From Variovorax sp. JS1663 (lineage in GTDB: Bacteria > Pseudomonadota > Gammaproteobacteria > Burkholderiales > Burkholderiaceae_C), in the NCBI RefSeq assembly GCF_002157355.1, contig NZ_LYMK01000022.1:45411-109410 (forward strand): a stretch of DNA of 64,000 bases, written 5' to 3'. The translations under genes were made by a program, and so were the position numbers. Below, one piece after another: positions 1 to 8,593 of the stretch. The notes under the pieces are model-generated. The model saw only the letters and a program-made list of their open reading frames with translations. It was not told where the DNA came from and made no database searches. The stretch's first letter is position 1; the number at the start of each line of letters is the position of its first letter.

Positions 1-473
1 GCCTCCGCCGCCTTGCCGGCCTCTTCCATGCTCGACGAGACGGCGCGCCGGGAGGCCTCTTCCGCCTTCGCCAGCGCCTCGCGTGCGGCTGCTGCGGCTC
101 GCTTGCTTCCGTCCGCGGCGGCGCGGGCCGCATCGCGGCTGGCATCGATTGCCTTGGCCGCCGAAGCGTCGGCTTTTGCTTCGAAGCGCGTGGCGGACTC
201 GGCTGCCTTGCGTGCCGCGCGGCGGATCCCTTCGGCGATCGCCTTGGACACCCTGCCCGCGGTCTCTTCGCTGCGCTCCAGCGCTTTCTTCGCATCGGCA
301 GCGGCCTGGCGTGCAGCGGCTTCCGCCTCCTGCGCGGCCTTGCGCGAGGCGTCACCGAGCTTCTTCGCGGGTCCCGGCGGAGGGCTGAGCTGGCCGGGCT
401 GCGTGTACTCCGCCGCGAAGCCCGGGCTGCTGAAGATCATGGCCAGCATGAGAAGGAGGGTGACGGGCTTCAT
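1..473 (-). CDS. Ala-rich exported coiled-coil protein, 3' end outside window
   Basis: The reading frame is open from an ATG at 473 to the window edge, so the C-terminus is missing. The first ~20 residues (MKPVTLLLMLAMIFSSPGFA) form a clear signal peptide with an A-x-A-like cleavage region. The rest, about 135 visible residues, is almost only Ala, Lys, Arg, Glu and Ser in heptad-like order, suggesting a long helix or coiled coil in the periplasm. AAGGAAAG lies just upstream as ribosome binding site. I recognise no family; LEA-like or apolipoprotein-like repeats give similar composition. The opposite strand is also open here, but only this frame has a signal peptide and ribosome site. Confidence 0.7.
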   Translation of the reverse strand, partial: MKPVTLLLMLAMIFSSPGFAAEYTQPGQLSPPPGPAKKLGDASRKAAQEAEAAARQAAADAKKALERSEETAGRVSKAIAEGIRRAARKAAESATRFEAKADASAAKAIDASRDAARAAADGSKRAAAAAREALAKAEEASRRAVSSSMEEAGKAAE

Positions 474-585
474 GGCGCTTTCCTTGCAAAGTCGAAAGGA
501 TCGTCAGCATGCGCCGCCCCGCCCGCGCGGGCCTTGCGCCAGCGCAAAAGGAAGGACCTGGTGCGCCGCGCATGCGGCCTGGGCC

Positions 586-1113
586 TCAGGCAACCTGCGG
601 CGAGAGGGCGACCGGCCGGACGACGGCACTTGAATCTTTCACACCCGCGACGGCTGACCCGAACGCCCGCAGCCTGCCGGCAAAGCTGCCGTCGTCCACC
701 TCGCGCGCCGTGAACGCGGCGCTCAGGAAAGGCGCGCGCCCGATGATGCGGCCGATCTCTGCCACTGCGTTCGGCGCGCCACGCCCACCCATGACCGACA
801 CCACGGCCACTTCGGGCAGGTGATCGCGCCGGTGGGTCACGAAGGTGCGCATCGGCCCGGCGAGCCGCCCGGCCCAGATCGGCGACACCAGCACGACGGC
901 GTCGAATTTCCGGGGCAGAGGGCCGTCGTACCGGATCTCCGGGCAGCGCCGGAAGATGGAATCGAGGATGCAGCGAAGAATGCCCAGCACGCCGCTTCGC
1001 GGCCGCGCTTCCTCGATCTCGGCCAGCTCCCAGCCCTGCTGCTGGCTCAGCAGCTGCGCCGCCCGGCGGGCGGTGCTCGTGTACGAATAGACGACCACCA
1101 GGACTTTGCTCAT
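586..1113 (-). CDS. Flavodoxin-like protein
   Basis: A 175-residue protein with a flavodoxin-type start: strand VLVVVYSY followed by a phosphate-binding loop SYTSTA at residues 10-15, as used for FMN. Later strands fit the fold (VVLVSPIWAGRLAGPM near residue 70, then VAVVSVMGGRG), where W and GG usually contact the flavin ring. The family includes flavodoxins and small FMN-dependent quinone or nitroreductases; the partner cannot be told from sequence. It is divergent from the Usp gene at 1293 and shares the gap that carries the FNR box at 1211-1224, but no good -10 element sits at the right distance on this strand, so control by the box is unsure. Confidence 0.75.
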   Translation of the reverse strand: MSKVLVVVYSYTSTARRAAQLLSQQQGWELAEIEEARPRSGVLGILRCILDSIFRRCPEIRYDGPLPRKFDAVVLVSPIWAGRLAGPMRTFVTHRRDHLPEVAVVSVMGGRGAPNAVAEIGRIIGRAPFLSAAFTAREVDDGSFAGRLRAFGSAVAGVKDSSAVVRPVALSPQVA

Positions 1114-1210
1114 TTCGATCTCCTTGCATCGGGTCCATCACATGCTCCTCCATCGAGGGGCAAGCTTCCTTGCGCTGGATCAACGCGAGCCCGTACCGTG
1201 GCCATTGGGC

Positions 1211-1224
1211 TTGATCAGGATCAA
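1211..1224. promoter_or_regulatory. FNR box, perfect match
   Basis: TTGAT-CAGG-ATCAA matches the FNR/ANR consensus in all ten fixed positions. Its centre lies 41.5 bp before position 1259, and GACACT at 1247-1252 is then placed as a -10 element for the Usp gene at 1293: class II activator geometry. The flavodoxin-like gene reads away on the other side. Confidence 0.85.
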
Positions 1225-1292
1225 GTCCCGTGCAGCTGGAGGCGCAGACACTGGCCGGACCCCATCTGGCATCCTTCGAAGGAGCTCCCGCC

Positions 1293-1796
1293 ATGTACCA
1301 ACGCATCCTTGTTCCCATCGACGGCAGCACGCCCTCGATGCGCGGACTGGACGAGGCCATGCGCCTCGCCAGGCTCACCGGTGCAACGATCCGCCTGATC
1401 CACGTCGTCGACGAGCTGAAATACGTGACCGGCTTCGAAACCTTCGCGGCCTACAGCGCAGACATCGTTCCGCTGATGACCGAAGCGGGGTCGAAGGTGC
1501 TGGAGCAGGGCCGGGAGCGCGCCCGGCATGCCGGCATCCAGGCCGAAAGCGTGCTGTTCACCTCCGTCGCCGGCCGTGTCTCGGAGCTGGTGGTCGAGCA
1601 GGCGAAGTCCTGGCATGCCGACCTGATCGTGATCGGCACGCACGGCCGCCATGGTGTCACGCGTGCGCTCCTGGGCAGCGATGCCGAGCAGGTGCTGCGC
1701 ATGGCGCCGGTGCCCGTGCTGCTGGTCAGGGCGGCATCCGAAGGGAAGAAAGAAGCCGGCGCGGCGGCCGCGATGTCCGTCGCAGCAGACGCGTGA
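1293..1796 (+). CDS. Universal stress protein, UspA family (Usp 1)
   Basis: A 167-residue single-domain Usp. It opens with MYQRILVPIDGS and carries the ATP-binding signature G-x2-G-x9-G-S (GTHGRHGVTRALLGS) before the final strand VPVLLVR, so nucleotide binding is expected. The ATG at 1293 has GAAGGAG eight bases upstream; longer in-frame starts would run into the promoter. Its stop overlaps the GTG start of the cation ATPase (GTGA), so the two are translationally coupled. The FNR box at 1211 sits at class II distance. Usp proteins of this kind are known to be induced by oxygen limitation and to aid energy-starvation survival. The last ~20 residues are a low-complexity Ala-rich tail. Confidence 0.93.
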   Translation: MYQRILVPIDGSTPSMRGLDEAMRLARLTGATIRLIHVVDELKYVTGFETFAAYSADIVPLMTEAGSKVLEQGRERARHAGIQAESVLFTSVAGRVSELVVEQAKSWHADLIVIGTHGRHGVTRALLGSDAEQVLRMAPVPVLLVRAASEGKKEAGAAAAMSVAADA

Positions 1797-4423
1797 GCCA
1801 GGTCTCTTCTGCGGACGCCGAGACCCAGGACGCATGGCGGCGTGACGCGCACCTGCACCCGGCGCACACGCTGGCCGCGCGGCTCGGGGTCGACCCGCAG
1901 ATCGGCTTGACGGCGGACCAGGCGCATCGGCGCAGGGCCCTCCACGGCGAGAACCGTCTGGCGGAGCCGGCGCCGCGCGGCTGGCTGCGACGGATCGTCG
2001 ATCAGCTGCGCGATTTCATGGTGCTGGTGCTGATCGCGGCCGCGCTGCTGTCGGGCTTCATCGGCGACCTGGCCGACACCGTTGCGATCGTGGTCATCGT
2101 GCTGCTCAACGCGGGCATCGGGCTGATGCAGGAATGGCGGGCGGAGCGTGCGCTCGACGCGTTGAAGCGCCTGGCCAGTCCATACGCCACGGTGCGGCGC
2201 GATGGCGGCGCGGCGGCCATCGACGCGGCGCAGCTGGTCCCGGGCGACGTGGTGCTGCTGGAGGCGGGCAACCTCGTGCCGGCCGACCTGCGGCTGCATC
2301 AGGCCGTGCAGTTGCAGATCGACGAATCGACGCTCACCGGCGAGTCGGTCACGGCGCAGAAGCACGCCGACCGCCTGCCGCCGGGCGAGCACGCGCTGGG
2401 CGACCGGCACAACATGGCCTTCAAGGGGACCCTGGTCACCCACGGCCGTGCGGAGGGCCTGGTGGTGGCGACGGGCGTGGGCACCGAGCTCGGCCGCATC
2501 GCGGAGCTGTTGCGCGACACCGGCACCCGGAGCACGCCCTTGCAGCTGCGGCTGGCCGATTTCGGCAAGCGGCTGTCGCTGCTCGCGCTGTGCATCTGCG
2601 GACTGCTGTTCGCCGCCGGCGTGCTGCGCGGCGAGCCGGTGATCCTGATGGCCCTCACGGCCATCAGTCTGGCCGTGGCGGCCATTCCCGAGGCGCTGCC
2701 CGCCGTGGTGACCGTGTTGCTGGCCCTCGGCGCCCGACGCATGGTGAAGTCGAACGTGCTCGTGCGGCGATTGGCTTCGGTCGAAACGCTGGGATCGGTC
2801 AGCGTGATCTGCTCGGACAAGACCGGAACGCTGACGCAGAACCGCATGCAGGTGCGGGCCGTCGACGGCCTGGGAGGCTCGCCGCAGGCGCTGTGGGCGG
2901 CCGCCGTGCTGTGCAACGACGCCAGCCCCGACACCGCGGGCGCGTGGGTGGGTGACCCGACGGAGACCGCGTTGATCGAAGCGGCCGCCCGCGAGGGGTT
3001 GGACGTGCTCGCCCTGCGCGCCGCGCAGCCCCGCTTGCACGAGTGGCCCTTCGATTCGGGCCGCAAGCGGATGGGCACGCTGCATCGCGAAGGCCAGGAC
3101 TGGGCCGTGATGGTCAAGGGTGCGCCGGAGACGCTGTTGCCGCGCTGCGCGCCATCGGCTGCGTGGGACCGGGCGGCCGCGCTCGCGAGGGCGGCGGGCA
3201 TGGCCGCGCAGGGACTGCGCGTGCTGGCGGTGGCGCGGCGCTCGTGCACGGCGGACCCACGCGCCCAGTCGGCGGAGGAGATCGAGAACGACCTGGTCCT
3301 GCTCGGCCTCGTCGGCCTGGCCGATCCGCCCCGGCCCGAGGCCAAGGCGGCTGTGGCCGAATGCCTGGCGGCGGGAATCCGTCCGGTGATGATCACCGGC
3401 GACCACCCGGCGACAGCCCTCGCCATCGCCCGGGAGCTCGGCATCGCGGGGGAAGGGGCGGCCGTCTTGACGGGTCCGCAACTGGCCGCGCTGGACGACA
3501 TGTCGCTTCGGCGCCAGGCGGACGACGTGCACGTCTATGCACGGGTCGACCCGGCGCAGAAGATCCGTATCGTGCGGGCCTTGCAGGCCGAAGGCCGCTT
3601 CGTTGCCATGACCGGAGACGGCGTCAACGATGCGCCCGCGCTGAAGCAGGCCGACATCGGTGTGGCCATGGGGCGGAGCGGCACCGACGTCGCCCGCGAG
3701 GCGGCGAGCCTGGTGCTGCTCGACGACAACTTCGCCAGCATCGTCGGGGCGGTACGTGAAGGCCGCCGCATCTTCGACAACATCCGCAAATTCGTCCGCT
3801 ACGCGGTCACCGGCAATTCCGCGGAGATCCTGACCCTTGTGCTCGCGCCGCTCGTGGGCATGCCGATCCCCCTTCTTCCCTTGCACATCCTCTGGGTGAA
3901 CCTGGTCACCGACGGTTTGCCCGGACTGGCCCTGGCGGCGGAGCCGGCGGAGGCAGGCGTGATGCAGCGGCCGCCGAGGCCACCGGGCGAGAGCTTGTTC
4001 GCCGGTGGCGTGTGGCAGCACGTGCTGTGGGTCGGGCTGCTGATCGCCGCGCTCTGCCTCGCCGTGCAGGCCTGGGCCACGGCGGCCGGGATGCACTGGC
4101 AGACCATGGTGTTCACGGTCCTCACACTCTCGCAGATGGCCTACGTCCTGGCCATCCGGTCGGACACCGAATCGCTGTTCAGGCTGGGATGGCGAAGCAA
4201 CCTGCCCATGGCGGGTGCCGTGCTCTCGACTCTCGGGCTGCAGCTGTCGGTGATCTATGTTCCGGCGCTGCAGGCGGTGTTTCATACCGAGGCGTTGGCC
4301 ATCGGTGAGCTCGGCATCTGCATGGCGTGCGCTGCCCTGGTCTTCGCGGCGGTCGAGGTGGAAAAATGCTGGCGCCGCTTCCATCCAGGGCTGCGTAGTC
4401 GTTTCGAGGCAACAGCGATTTGA
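1793..4423 (+). CDS. P2-type cation-transporting ATPase (Ca2+/Mn2+-like)
   Basis: An 876-residue P-type ATPase starting at GTG 1793, overlapping the Usp stop by four bases; the frame is open further upstream, but that stretch covers the Usp gene and has no homology. Landmarks in order: actuator TGES, M4 with PEALP, phosphorylation motif DKTGT (Asp342), nucleotide-domain KGAPE, hinge TGDGVNDAP, M5 with GNSAEI and M6 with VNLVTDGLP. The M4/M5/M6 pattern matches Ca2+- or Mn2+-type pumps of the SERCA/PMR1 branch, with PEALP in place of the usual PEGLP. It is an inner-membrane protein with about ten helices. Exact ion specificity is not decided. It shares the FNR-controlled transcript with Usp 1. 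Confidence 0.9.
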   Translation: MSQVSSADAETQDAWRRDAHLHPAHTLAARLGVDPQIGLTADQAHRRRALHGENRLAEPAPRGWLRRIVDQLRDFMVLVLIAAALLSGFIGDLADTVAIVVIVLLNAGIGLMQEWRAERALDALKRLASPYATVRRDGGAAAIDAAQLVPGDVVLLEAGNLVPADLRLHQAVQLQIDESTLTGESVTAQKHADRLPPGEHALGDRHNMAFKGTLVTHGRAEGLVVATGVGTELGRIAELLRDTGTRSTPLQLRLADFGKRLSLLALCICGLLFAAGVLRGEPVILMALTAISLAVAAIPEALPAVVTVLLALGARRMVKSNVLVRRLASVETLGSVSVICSDKTGTLTQNRMQVRAVDGLGGSPQALWAAAVLCNDASPDTAGAWVGDPTETALIEAAAREGLDVLALRAAQPRLHEWPFDSGRKRMGTLHREGQDWAVMVKGAPETLLPRCAPSAAWDRAAALARAAGMAAQGLRVLAVARRSCTADPRAQSAEEIENDLVLLGLVGLADPPRPEAKAAVAECLAAGIRPVMITGDHPATALAIARELGIAGEGAAVLTGPQLAALDDMSLRRQADDVHVYARVDPAQKIRIVRALQAEGRFVAMTGDGVNDAPALKQADIGVAMGRSGTDVAREAASLVLLDDNFASIVGAVREGRRIFDNIRKFVRYAVTGNSAEILTLVLAPLVGMPIPLLPLHILWVNLVTDGLPGLALAAEPAEAGVMQRPPRPPGESLFAGGVWQHVLWVGLLIAALCLAVQAWATAAGMHWQTMVFTVLTLSQMAYVLAIRSDTESLFRLGWRSNLPMAGAVLSTLGLQLSVIYVPALQAVFHTEALAIGELGICMACAALVFAAVEVEKCWRRFHPGLRSRFEATAI

Positions 4424-4433
4424 TCTGCATCAA
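4420..4433. promoter_or_regulatory. FNR box, perfect match, containing the ATPase stop codon
   Basis: TTGAT-CTGC-ATCAA. The TGA at 4421-4423 is the stop codon of the cation ATPase. The downstream gene is the HD-GYP protein at 4542. At class II distance (-10 expected near 4456-4461) there is no convincing -10 element, so activation geometry here is less clear than at other boxes. Confidence 0.8.
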
Positions 4434-4541
4434 GGAATCGTGCGATTCCGGCTCGGCCGCTCGCTGCGCTGCGAGCAGGCCAGGGCAAGGCCCATACGAT
4501 GGCGTCTCCCGGTCTCGAACGATGACACCCCCCAAGGAATC

Positions 4542-5906
4542 ATGAACGCCAACTCGCCCGCCAGCGTCAATCCTCACTACCTCGAACACGTGGTGGTGGC
4601 AGCGGCCCGCGGGCATGAAGTCGAAACGGCGGATGACATCATCTCCAGCGGCGGCACCATGCTGCTGGTCAAGGGCTCCCGCGTCGATGCCGCCGTGCGT
4701 GAGCGGCTGCTTCAGCACAAGCTGCGCAGACCGCTCGAAGGCTGCCTGCAGATTGCCGACGGGGTCGATCCGAAGCGGCTCGGCGCGATCGGCGAGGCCT
4801 TGCTCGAGAGGTACCCCTTGCTGCGGGCGCTTTGCGCATCGGGTTCCGCGCGGCCGGCACCGGAAGCGCTCGCGGCCCTCGCGCTGTCGGTGCAGGTCCG
4901 ATCCTTGTTGACGATCTTCGTGCAGATCCAGAACGACAGGCTCGACCACGCGGTGGGTGTCGCGATGCTCGCCATGTCACTGGCGCGCCGGCTGCGGCCC
5001 GACGAAGGCGAGCGGCACCGCCAGCTCGCGGTGGCAGGGCTGTTGCACGATGTGGGCGAGCTGTATATCGACCCCGCGTACCTGCGCCGGGACAAGCGCC
5101 TTGACGCGCAGGCATGGCGCCACATCGTGACGCATCCGCTGGTGGGGCATCGGGTCCTGCGCGACATGGCAGGTGCGGGCGAGGCTGTCGCGGACGCCGT
5201 GCTGCTTCATCACGAGCGGCTGGATGGCTTCGGATACCCGCGCGGCATTGCCGGAGCGGCGTTCACCCTGGACGGCCAGATCCTCGCGGTCGCGGAGTGG
5301 TTGATGGCGCTGGTGGAGACCGATTCGTCGCCGTTGGCGCGTGCGCGGATGGCCAGTCAGCTCGTTCCCGGCGAATTCAGTGCGCCTGTGCTCGCCGCGG
5401 TGTCGGCCGCGGCGTGTGCCGCAGCGGACGCGCTTCCGGCACCCGCCACGGCGGTGCCGTTGGTGCATGCGTTGCCGCGCATCGAGCGGCTGGCAGGCAC
5501 GTTGCAGCGGTTCCAGGAGCAACGCGCCTGGCTCGAAGCGAAGATGGCGCTCGCCGCGCCGGGGCTGCACAAGGTGCTCGAAGCGGGGGTGCGGCGCATG
5601 CAGCGCATCCAGTCCTCGTTCTCCAGCACCGGCCTGGATGCGCACGACCCCGAGCGCCTGCTGGCCGAGTTCGCCGCGAGCGGCGACCCGCGGCTCCGTG
5701 CGGACATCATGGTCCTGATCGACGAACTGGAGTGGCGCATGCACCAGTGCGATCGCGAGCAGCGCTTGCGCGCCAGCTTGCTGCCGGACGCGGACCGTGC
5801 CGTGGTCGAGGAACTCCTCGACGGCCTCCGGACCGTGGGCGGCGAACTGCCGCGCCGAGACGACCAACGAGAACCACGATCGACCCGGTCCCCGATGACC
5901 GGTTGA
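4542..5906 (+). CDS. HD-GYP domain protein, putative c-di-GMP phosphodiesterase
   Basis: A 454-residue soluble protein. The start ATG follows AAGGA (4534-4538). The central HD domain has LLHDVGE (His169-Asp170), a further HP and HH pair, and the HD-GYP signature HHERLDGFGYP with GYP at residues 231-233, so metal-binding and c-di-GMP hydrolysis are plausible. The N-terminal ~100 residues resemble the DUF3391-like region often preceding such domains; the C-terminal ~180 residues are helical and unassigned. It follows an FNR box and is 12 bases ahead of the APH/P-loop fusion gene, so the two are likely cotranscribed. A low-oxygen link to c-di-GMP turnover is an inference. Confidence 0.85.
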   Translation: MNANSPASVNPHYLEHVVVAAARGHEVETADDIISSGGTMLLVKGSRVDAAVRERLLQHKLRRPLEGCLQIADGVDPKRLGAIGEALLERYPLLRALCASGSARPAPEALAALALSVQVRSLLTIFVQIQNDRLDHAVGVAMLAMSLARRLRPDEGERHRQLAVAGLLHDVGELYIDPAYLRRDKRLDAQAWRHIVTHPLVGHRVLRDMAGAGEAVADAVLLHHERLDGFGYPRGIAGAAFTLDGQILAVAEWLMALVETDSSPLARARMASQLVPGEFSAPVLAAVSAAACAAADALPAPATAVPLVHALPRIERLAGTLQRFQEQRAWLEAKMALAAPGLHKVLEAGVRRMQRIQSSFSSTGLDAHDPERLLAEFAASGDPRLRADIMVLIDELEWRMHQCDREQRLRASLLPDADRAVVEELLDGLRTVGGELPRRDDQREPRSTRSPMTG

Positions 5907-5918
5907 GACCCTGTCGAC

Positions 5919-7484
5919 ATGAACCTGCAGCCATCGCCGGAAGTCGAGCTGGGCCGCCGCCGCGTCGAGGCGCTGCGAGAGCGTTTGCGCTGCGACACCG
6001 GCGAGCCGGTCACGCTGATCGAAACCCATATCTCCTGGGTGCTGTTGACGCAGCGGACGGCGTACAAGCTGAAGAAGCCGGTCTCGCTGGGCTTCGTCGA
6101 CTTCAGAGCCCTGGATGCGCGCAGACGATTCTGCGAGGAGGAGGTGCGGCTGAACCGGCGGCTTGCGCCGATGCTCTACGAGGGTGTGCTGCCCGTTCGC
6201 GGCACGAACGAGGCGCCGCGCCTGGGGGGCGGCGGCGTGCCGGTCGATTTCGCCGTCTGCATGCGCCGCTTTCCCGAAGAAGCGCTGCTGAGTCGTCTGC
6301 TGGCGGCAGACCGGCCGGGCGAACGCCTGATCGAACAGTTCGGCCACGGATTGGCGATGTTCCATGAGCACGCGGCTGTGGCCGCCCAGGAGAGCGCATT
6401 CGGCGACCCTCGCCTGGCGGGACATCCGGCCATCGACGCGTTGGCGCGCCTTCGAATGTCGGGTGGCGCACGGGTGCCGGCGACATTGCAGGCGTGGGTG
6501 TTCGAGCAGGAGCGGGCGTTGCGCACGGCGTGGGCGGCTCGCAAGCGCGACGGCCGCGTGCGCGAGTGTCACGGTGATCTTCATCTGTCGAACCTCGTGC
6601 TGCTCGACGGAAGCCTGACCGCTTTCGACTGCATCGAGTTCGATCCCGCCCTGCGCTGGATCGACGTGATGAGCGATGTCGCCTTCCTCACGATGGACCT
6701 GAAGGCGCACGGCCGGCCAGACCTCGCCTGGCGCTTCCTGGACGCATACCTGCAGCAGGGGGGCGACTACGCGGGGCTGCCGGTTCTGCGCTTCTACGAG
6801 GTGTACAGGGCCTTGGTGCGCGCGCTGGTTTCCCGCCTGCGCGCGGCAGCGGCCCCGGTGGAGGCGTCGCCGCCGGGCGAGCCCGATCACCTGACGCTCG
6901 CGAGCCGCCTGGCGCAAGACACGGACGGTGCCCCGCGCCTCCTGATCACGCACGGGCTTTCGGGTTCCGGCAAATCGACGGTGGCTGCTTCGCTCGTGGC
7001 GGCGACGGGATCGATTCGCATCCGCTCTGACGTCGAGCGCAAGCGGCTCTTCGGACTGTCGGCACTCGAGCGTTCGGGCGATCGGAATGCCGAGGTCTAC
7101 TCAGAGGACGCGACGCAACGCACCTTCGCGCGCGTGGCGCAGTGCGCCCGCCTGGCCCTGTACGCAGGCTACCCGGTGATCGTCGATGCCGCGTTCCTGC
7201 GGCGCGAGGAGCGGATGGCGTTCCATGCACTGGCGGCCGAACTGCGCGTTTCTTTCGCGATCCTGTCCTGCCGTGCCACGGAAGCGCAGCTGCGGCGCCG
7301 GGTGGCGGCGCGTGCCCTGCACGGCAACGATGCCTCGGAGGCGACCGTGGCCGTGCTGGAGCGTCAACTCGCGACCCACGAGCCCCTGGCACAGGACGAG
7401 CGCGCCTTCACGCTCGAAGTGGCCACGGATCAGCCGGTGGACGTGAGCTTGCTTGCCACCCGCTGGCTGGGACGGCAGCGCTGA
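5919..7484 (+). CDS. APH-like kinase fused to P-loop kinase domain
   Basis: A 521-residue two-domain protein. Residues ~1-330 resemble aminoglycoside/choline phosphotransferases, with the Brenner-type motif CHGDLHLSNLVL and a following metal-binding DCIEFD. Residues ~340-521 are a P-loop kinase like zeta toxin or gluconate kinase, with Walker A GLSGSGKST near residue 345. Databases usually call this family bifunctional aminoglycoside phosphotransferase/ATP-binding protein; I know of no substrate. Real antibiotic resistance is not implied. No clear Shine-Dalgarno site precedes the ATG, which fits coupling to the HD-GYP gene 12 bases upstream. Confidence 0.85.
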   Translation: MNLQPSPEVELGRRRVEALRERLRCDTGEPVTLIETHISWVLLTQRTAYKLKKPVSLGFVDFRALDARRRFCEEEVRLNRRLAPMLYEGVLPVRGTNEAPRLGGGGVPVDFAVCMRRFPEEALLSRLLAADRPGERLIEQFGHGLAMFHEHAAVAAQESAFGDPRLAGHPAIDALARLRMSGGARVPATLQAWVFEQERALRTAWAARKRDGRVRECHGDLHLSNLVLLDGSLTAFDCIEFDPALRWIDVMSDVAFLTMDLKAHGRPDLAWRFLDAYLQQGGDYAGLPVLRFYEVYRALVRALVSRLRAAAAPVEASPPGEPDHLTLASRLAQDTDGAPRLLITHGLSGSGKSTVAASLVAATGSIRIRSDVERKRLFGLSALERSGDRNAEVYSEDATQRTFARVAQCARLALYAGYPVIVDAAFLRREERMAFHALAAELRVSFAILSCRATEAQLRRRVAARALHGNDASEATVAVLERQLATHEPLAQDERAFTLEVATDQPVDVSLLATRWLGRQR

Positions 7485-7518
7485 GCCGATGCGCCGGGCG
7501 CCCGCGCATCGTCCACGC

Positions 7519-8037
7519 TCACTCGTAGGCGAGCGCACCGACCGGCAGGCTGACCCGCTTCGCTTCGTCCGGTGCCGTCTTCTTTTCCGCCTCGGGCGCG
7601 CGCACCAGCAACACCGGCACGGGTGAGTACCTGAGGATCTGTTCGGCGCTGCTGCCCATGATGACGCGGCCGACGCCGCGGCGCCCGTGCGTGCCGAGGA
7701 CGATCAATTCCGCGGGCCACCTGGTGGCCTCGTCGACCACCAGTTGGTGGACAGAGCTGGAGAAGGTGTCGCAGAGCTGAGCTTCGACCTCGACGCCAGC
7801 CGCCTGCGCCGCGTCCCGTCCGTCGGCAAGAAGGCGCCTGCCGTTCTCGCGCAGCATGTTGAGCCAGTCGCCGGCGTGGCCCGCATAGGCGTCCATCGAC
7901 AGGGCGAACGAGAGCTCGTCGATCACGTGGAAAAGACGCAGCCGGCCCTGCGTGAGTTTGGCCAGCGCAATGGCTTCCTCCAGACCTCGCTTGGACGTGG
8001 TGCTGCCGTCGATGGGGACCAGAATTCGTTGATACAT
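7519..8037 (-). CDS. Universal stress protein, UspA family (Usp 2)
   Basis: A 172-residue Usp, close to Usp 1 in layout: MYQRILVPIDGSTTSKRG at the start and GTHGRRGVGRVIMGS as the ATP-binding signature, then PVPVLLVR and a ~25-residue tail. ATG 8037 has CAGGAG just upstream; an in-frame ATG at 8172 would add an unrelated stretch across the promoter. It is divergent from Usp 3, and the degenerate FNR box at 8097-8110 lies between. GATACT (reverse strand, 8070-8075) is a good -10 at class II distance from that box. Confidence 0.92.
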   Translation of the reverse strand: MYQRILVPIDGSTTSKRGLEEAIALAKLTQGRLRLFHVIDELSFALSMDAYAGHAGDWLNMLRENGRRLLADGRDAAQAAGVEVEAQLCDTFSSSVHQLVVDEATRWPAELIVLGTHGRRGVGRVIMGSSAEQILRYSPVPVLLVRAPEAEKKTAPDEAKRVSLPVGALAYE

Positions 8038-8096
8038 CGCATGCTCCTGTCGTCGGTTGAGATGCGACCAGTATCGGCAACGTGATGCCGTGGGGC

Positions 8097-8110
8097 TTGA
8101 TCTGGCGCAA
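8097..8110. promoter_or_regulatory. Degenerate FNR box between divergent Usp genes
   Basis: TTGAT-CTGG-CGCAA: the left half is perfect, the right half has two mismatches. Spacing to possible -10 elements fits on both sides: GATACT for Usp 2 and GAAGAT (8133-8138) for Usp 3. The weaker half may mean lower affinity or binding of a related regulator. Confidence 0.6.
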
Positions 8111-8170
8111 GGTCTCGCCCTGGAGGGAAGACGAAGATGGGACATCCCGATCTCTTCGAAAGGCAACGCC

Positions 8171-8593
8171 ATGAAGGTCCTCCTGGCCGTCGACGGCAGC
8201 GACTACACGCGCCGCATGCTCTCCTACCTCACGACGCACAAGGACCTCCTTGGCGCCAATCATTCCTACACGGTGCTCTACGTCGTCCTGCCCGTCACGC
8301 ATCGCGCCGCAGCCTTTGCCGGGCCGGATCTGGTGCGCAGCTACTACGATGACGATGCGCGCGTCGTGCTGGAACCGATCCGGAAGATCCTGAGCGAGCA
8401 GGCCATCGAGGCCACCTACGTCCACGAGGTGGGTCATCCTGCGGACGAGATTGCCTCCCGTGCCGAAGGCGGCCGGTTCGACCTGATCGTCATGGGGTCG
8501 CATGGCGTCGGCGCGCTCAGGAACCTCGTGCTCGGATCGGTGGCCACCAAGGTGCTGGCTCGATGCGAGGTGCCCGTCCTGCTGGTGCGTTGA
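8171..8593 (+). CDS. Universal stress protein, UspA family (Usp 3)
   Basis: A 140-residue Usp of the short type: MKVLLAVDGSDYTRRM at the start, signature GSHGVGALRNLVLGS, and it ends right after VPVLLVR with no tail. It differs from Usp 1 and 2, having the LYVV.P.TH type strand. A purine-rich stretch (CGAAAGGC) lies ahead of ATG 8171. The stop codon is immediately followed by the ATG of the HtrA-like protease, with no gap, so the two genes form a tight unit. The degenerate FNR box at 8097 sits upstream. Confidence 0.92.
   Translation: MKVLLAVDGSDYTRRMLSYLTTHKDLLGANHSYTVLYVVLPVTHRAAAFAGPDLVRSYYDDDARVVLEPIRKILSEQAIEATYVHEVGHPADEIASRAEGGRFDLIVMGSHGVGALRNLVLGSVATKVLARCEVPVLLVR

Noticed and set aside
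1106..1792. N-terminal extension of the ATPase frame
   Set aside because: It covers the promoter and the Usp 1 gene in another frame; the GTG at 1793 with the GTGA overlap is the better start.
1451..4384. 977-codon open frame antisense to the cation ATPase
   Set aside because: High GC leaves the opposite strand open; the plus-strand frame has all ATPase motifs, while the antisense product is Arg/His/Gln-rich without domains.
5919..7484. Aminoglycoside resistance gene
   Set aside because: Only the fold is shared; the fusion with a P-loop kinase is a widespread chromosomal family with no known link to resistance.
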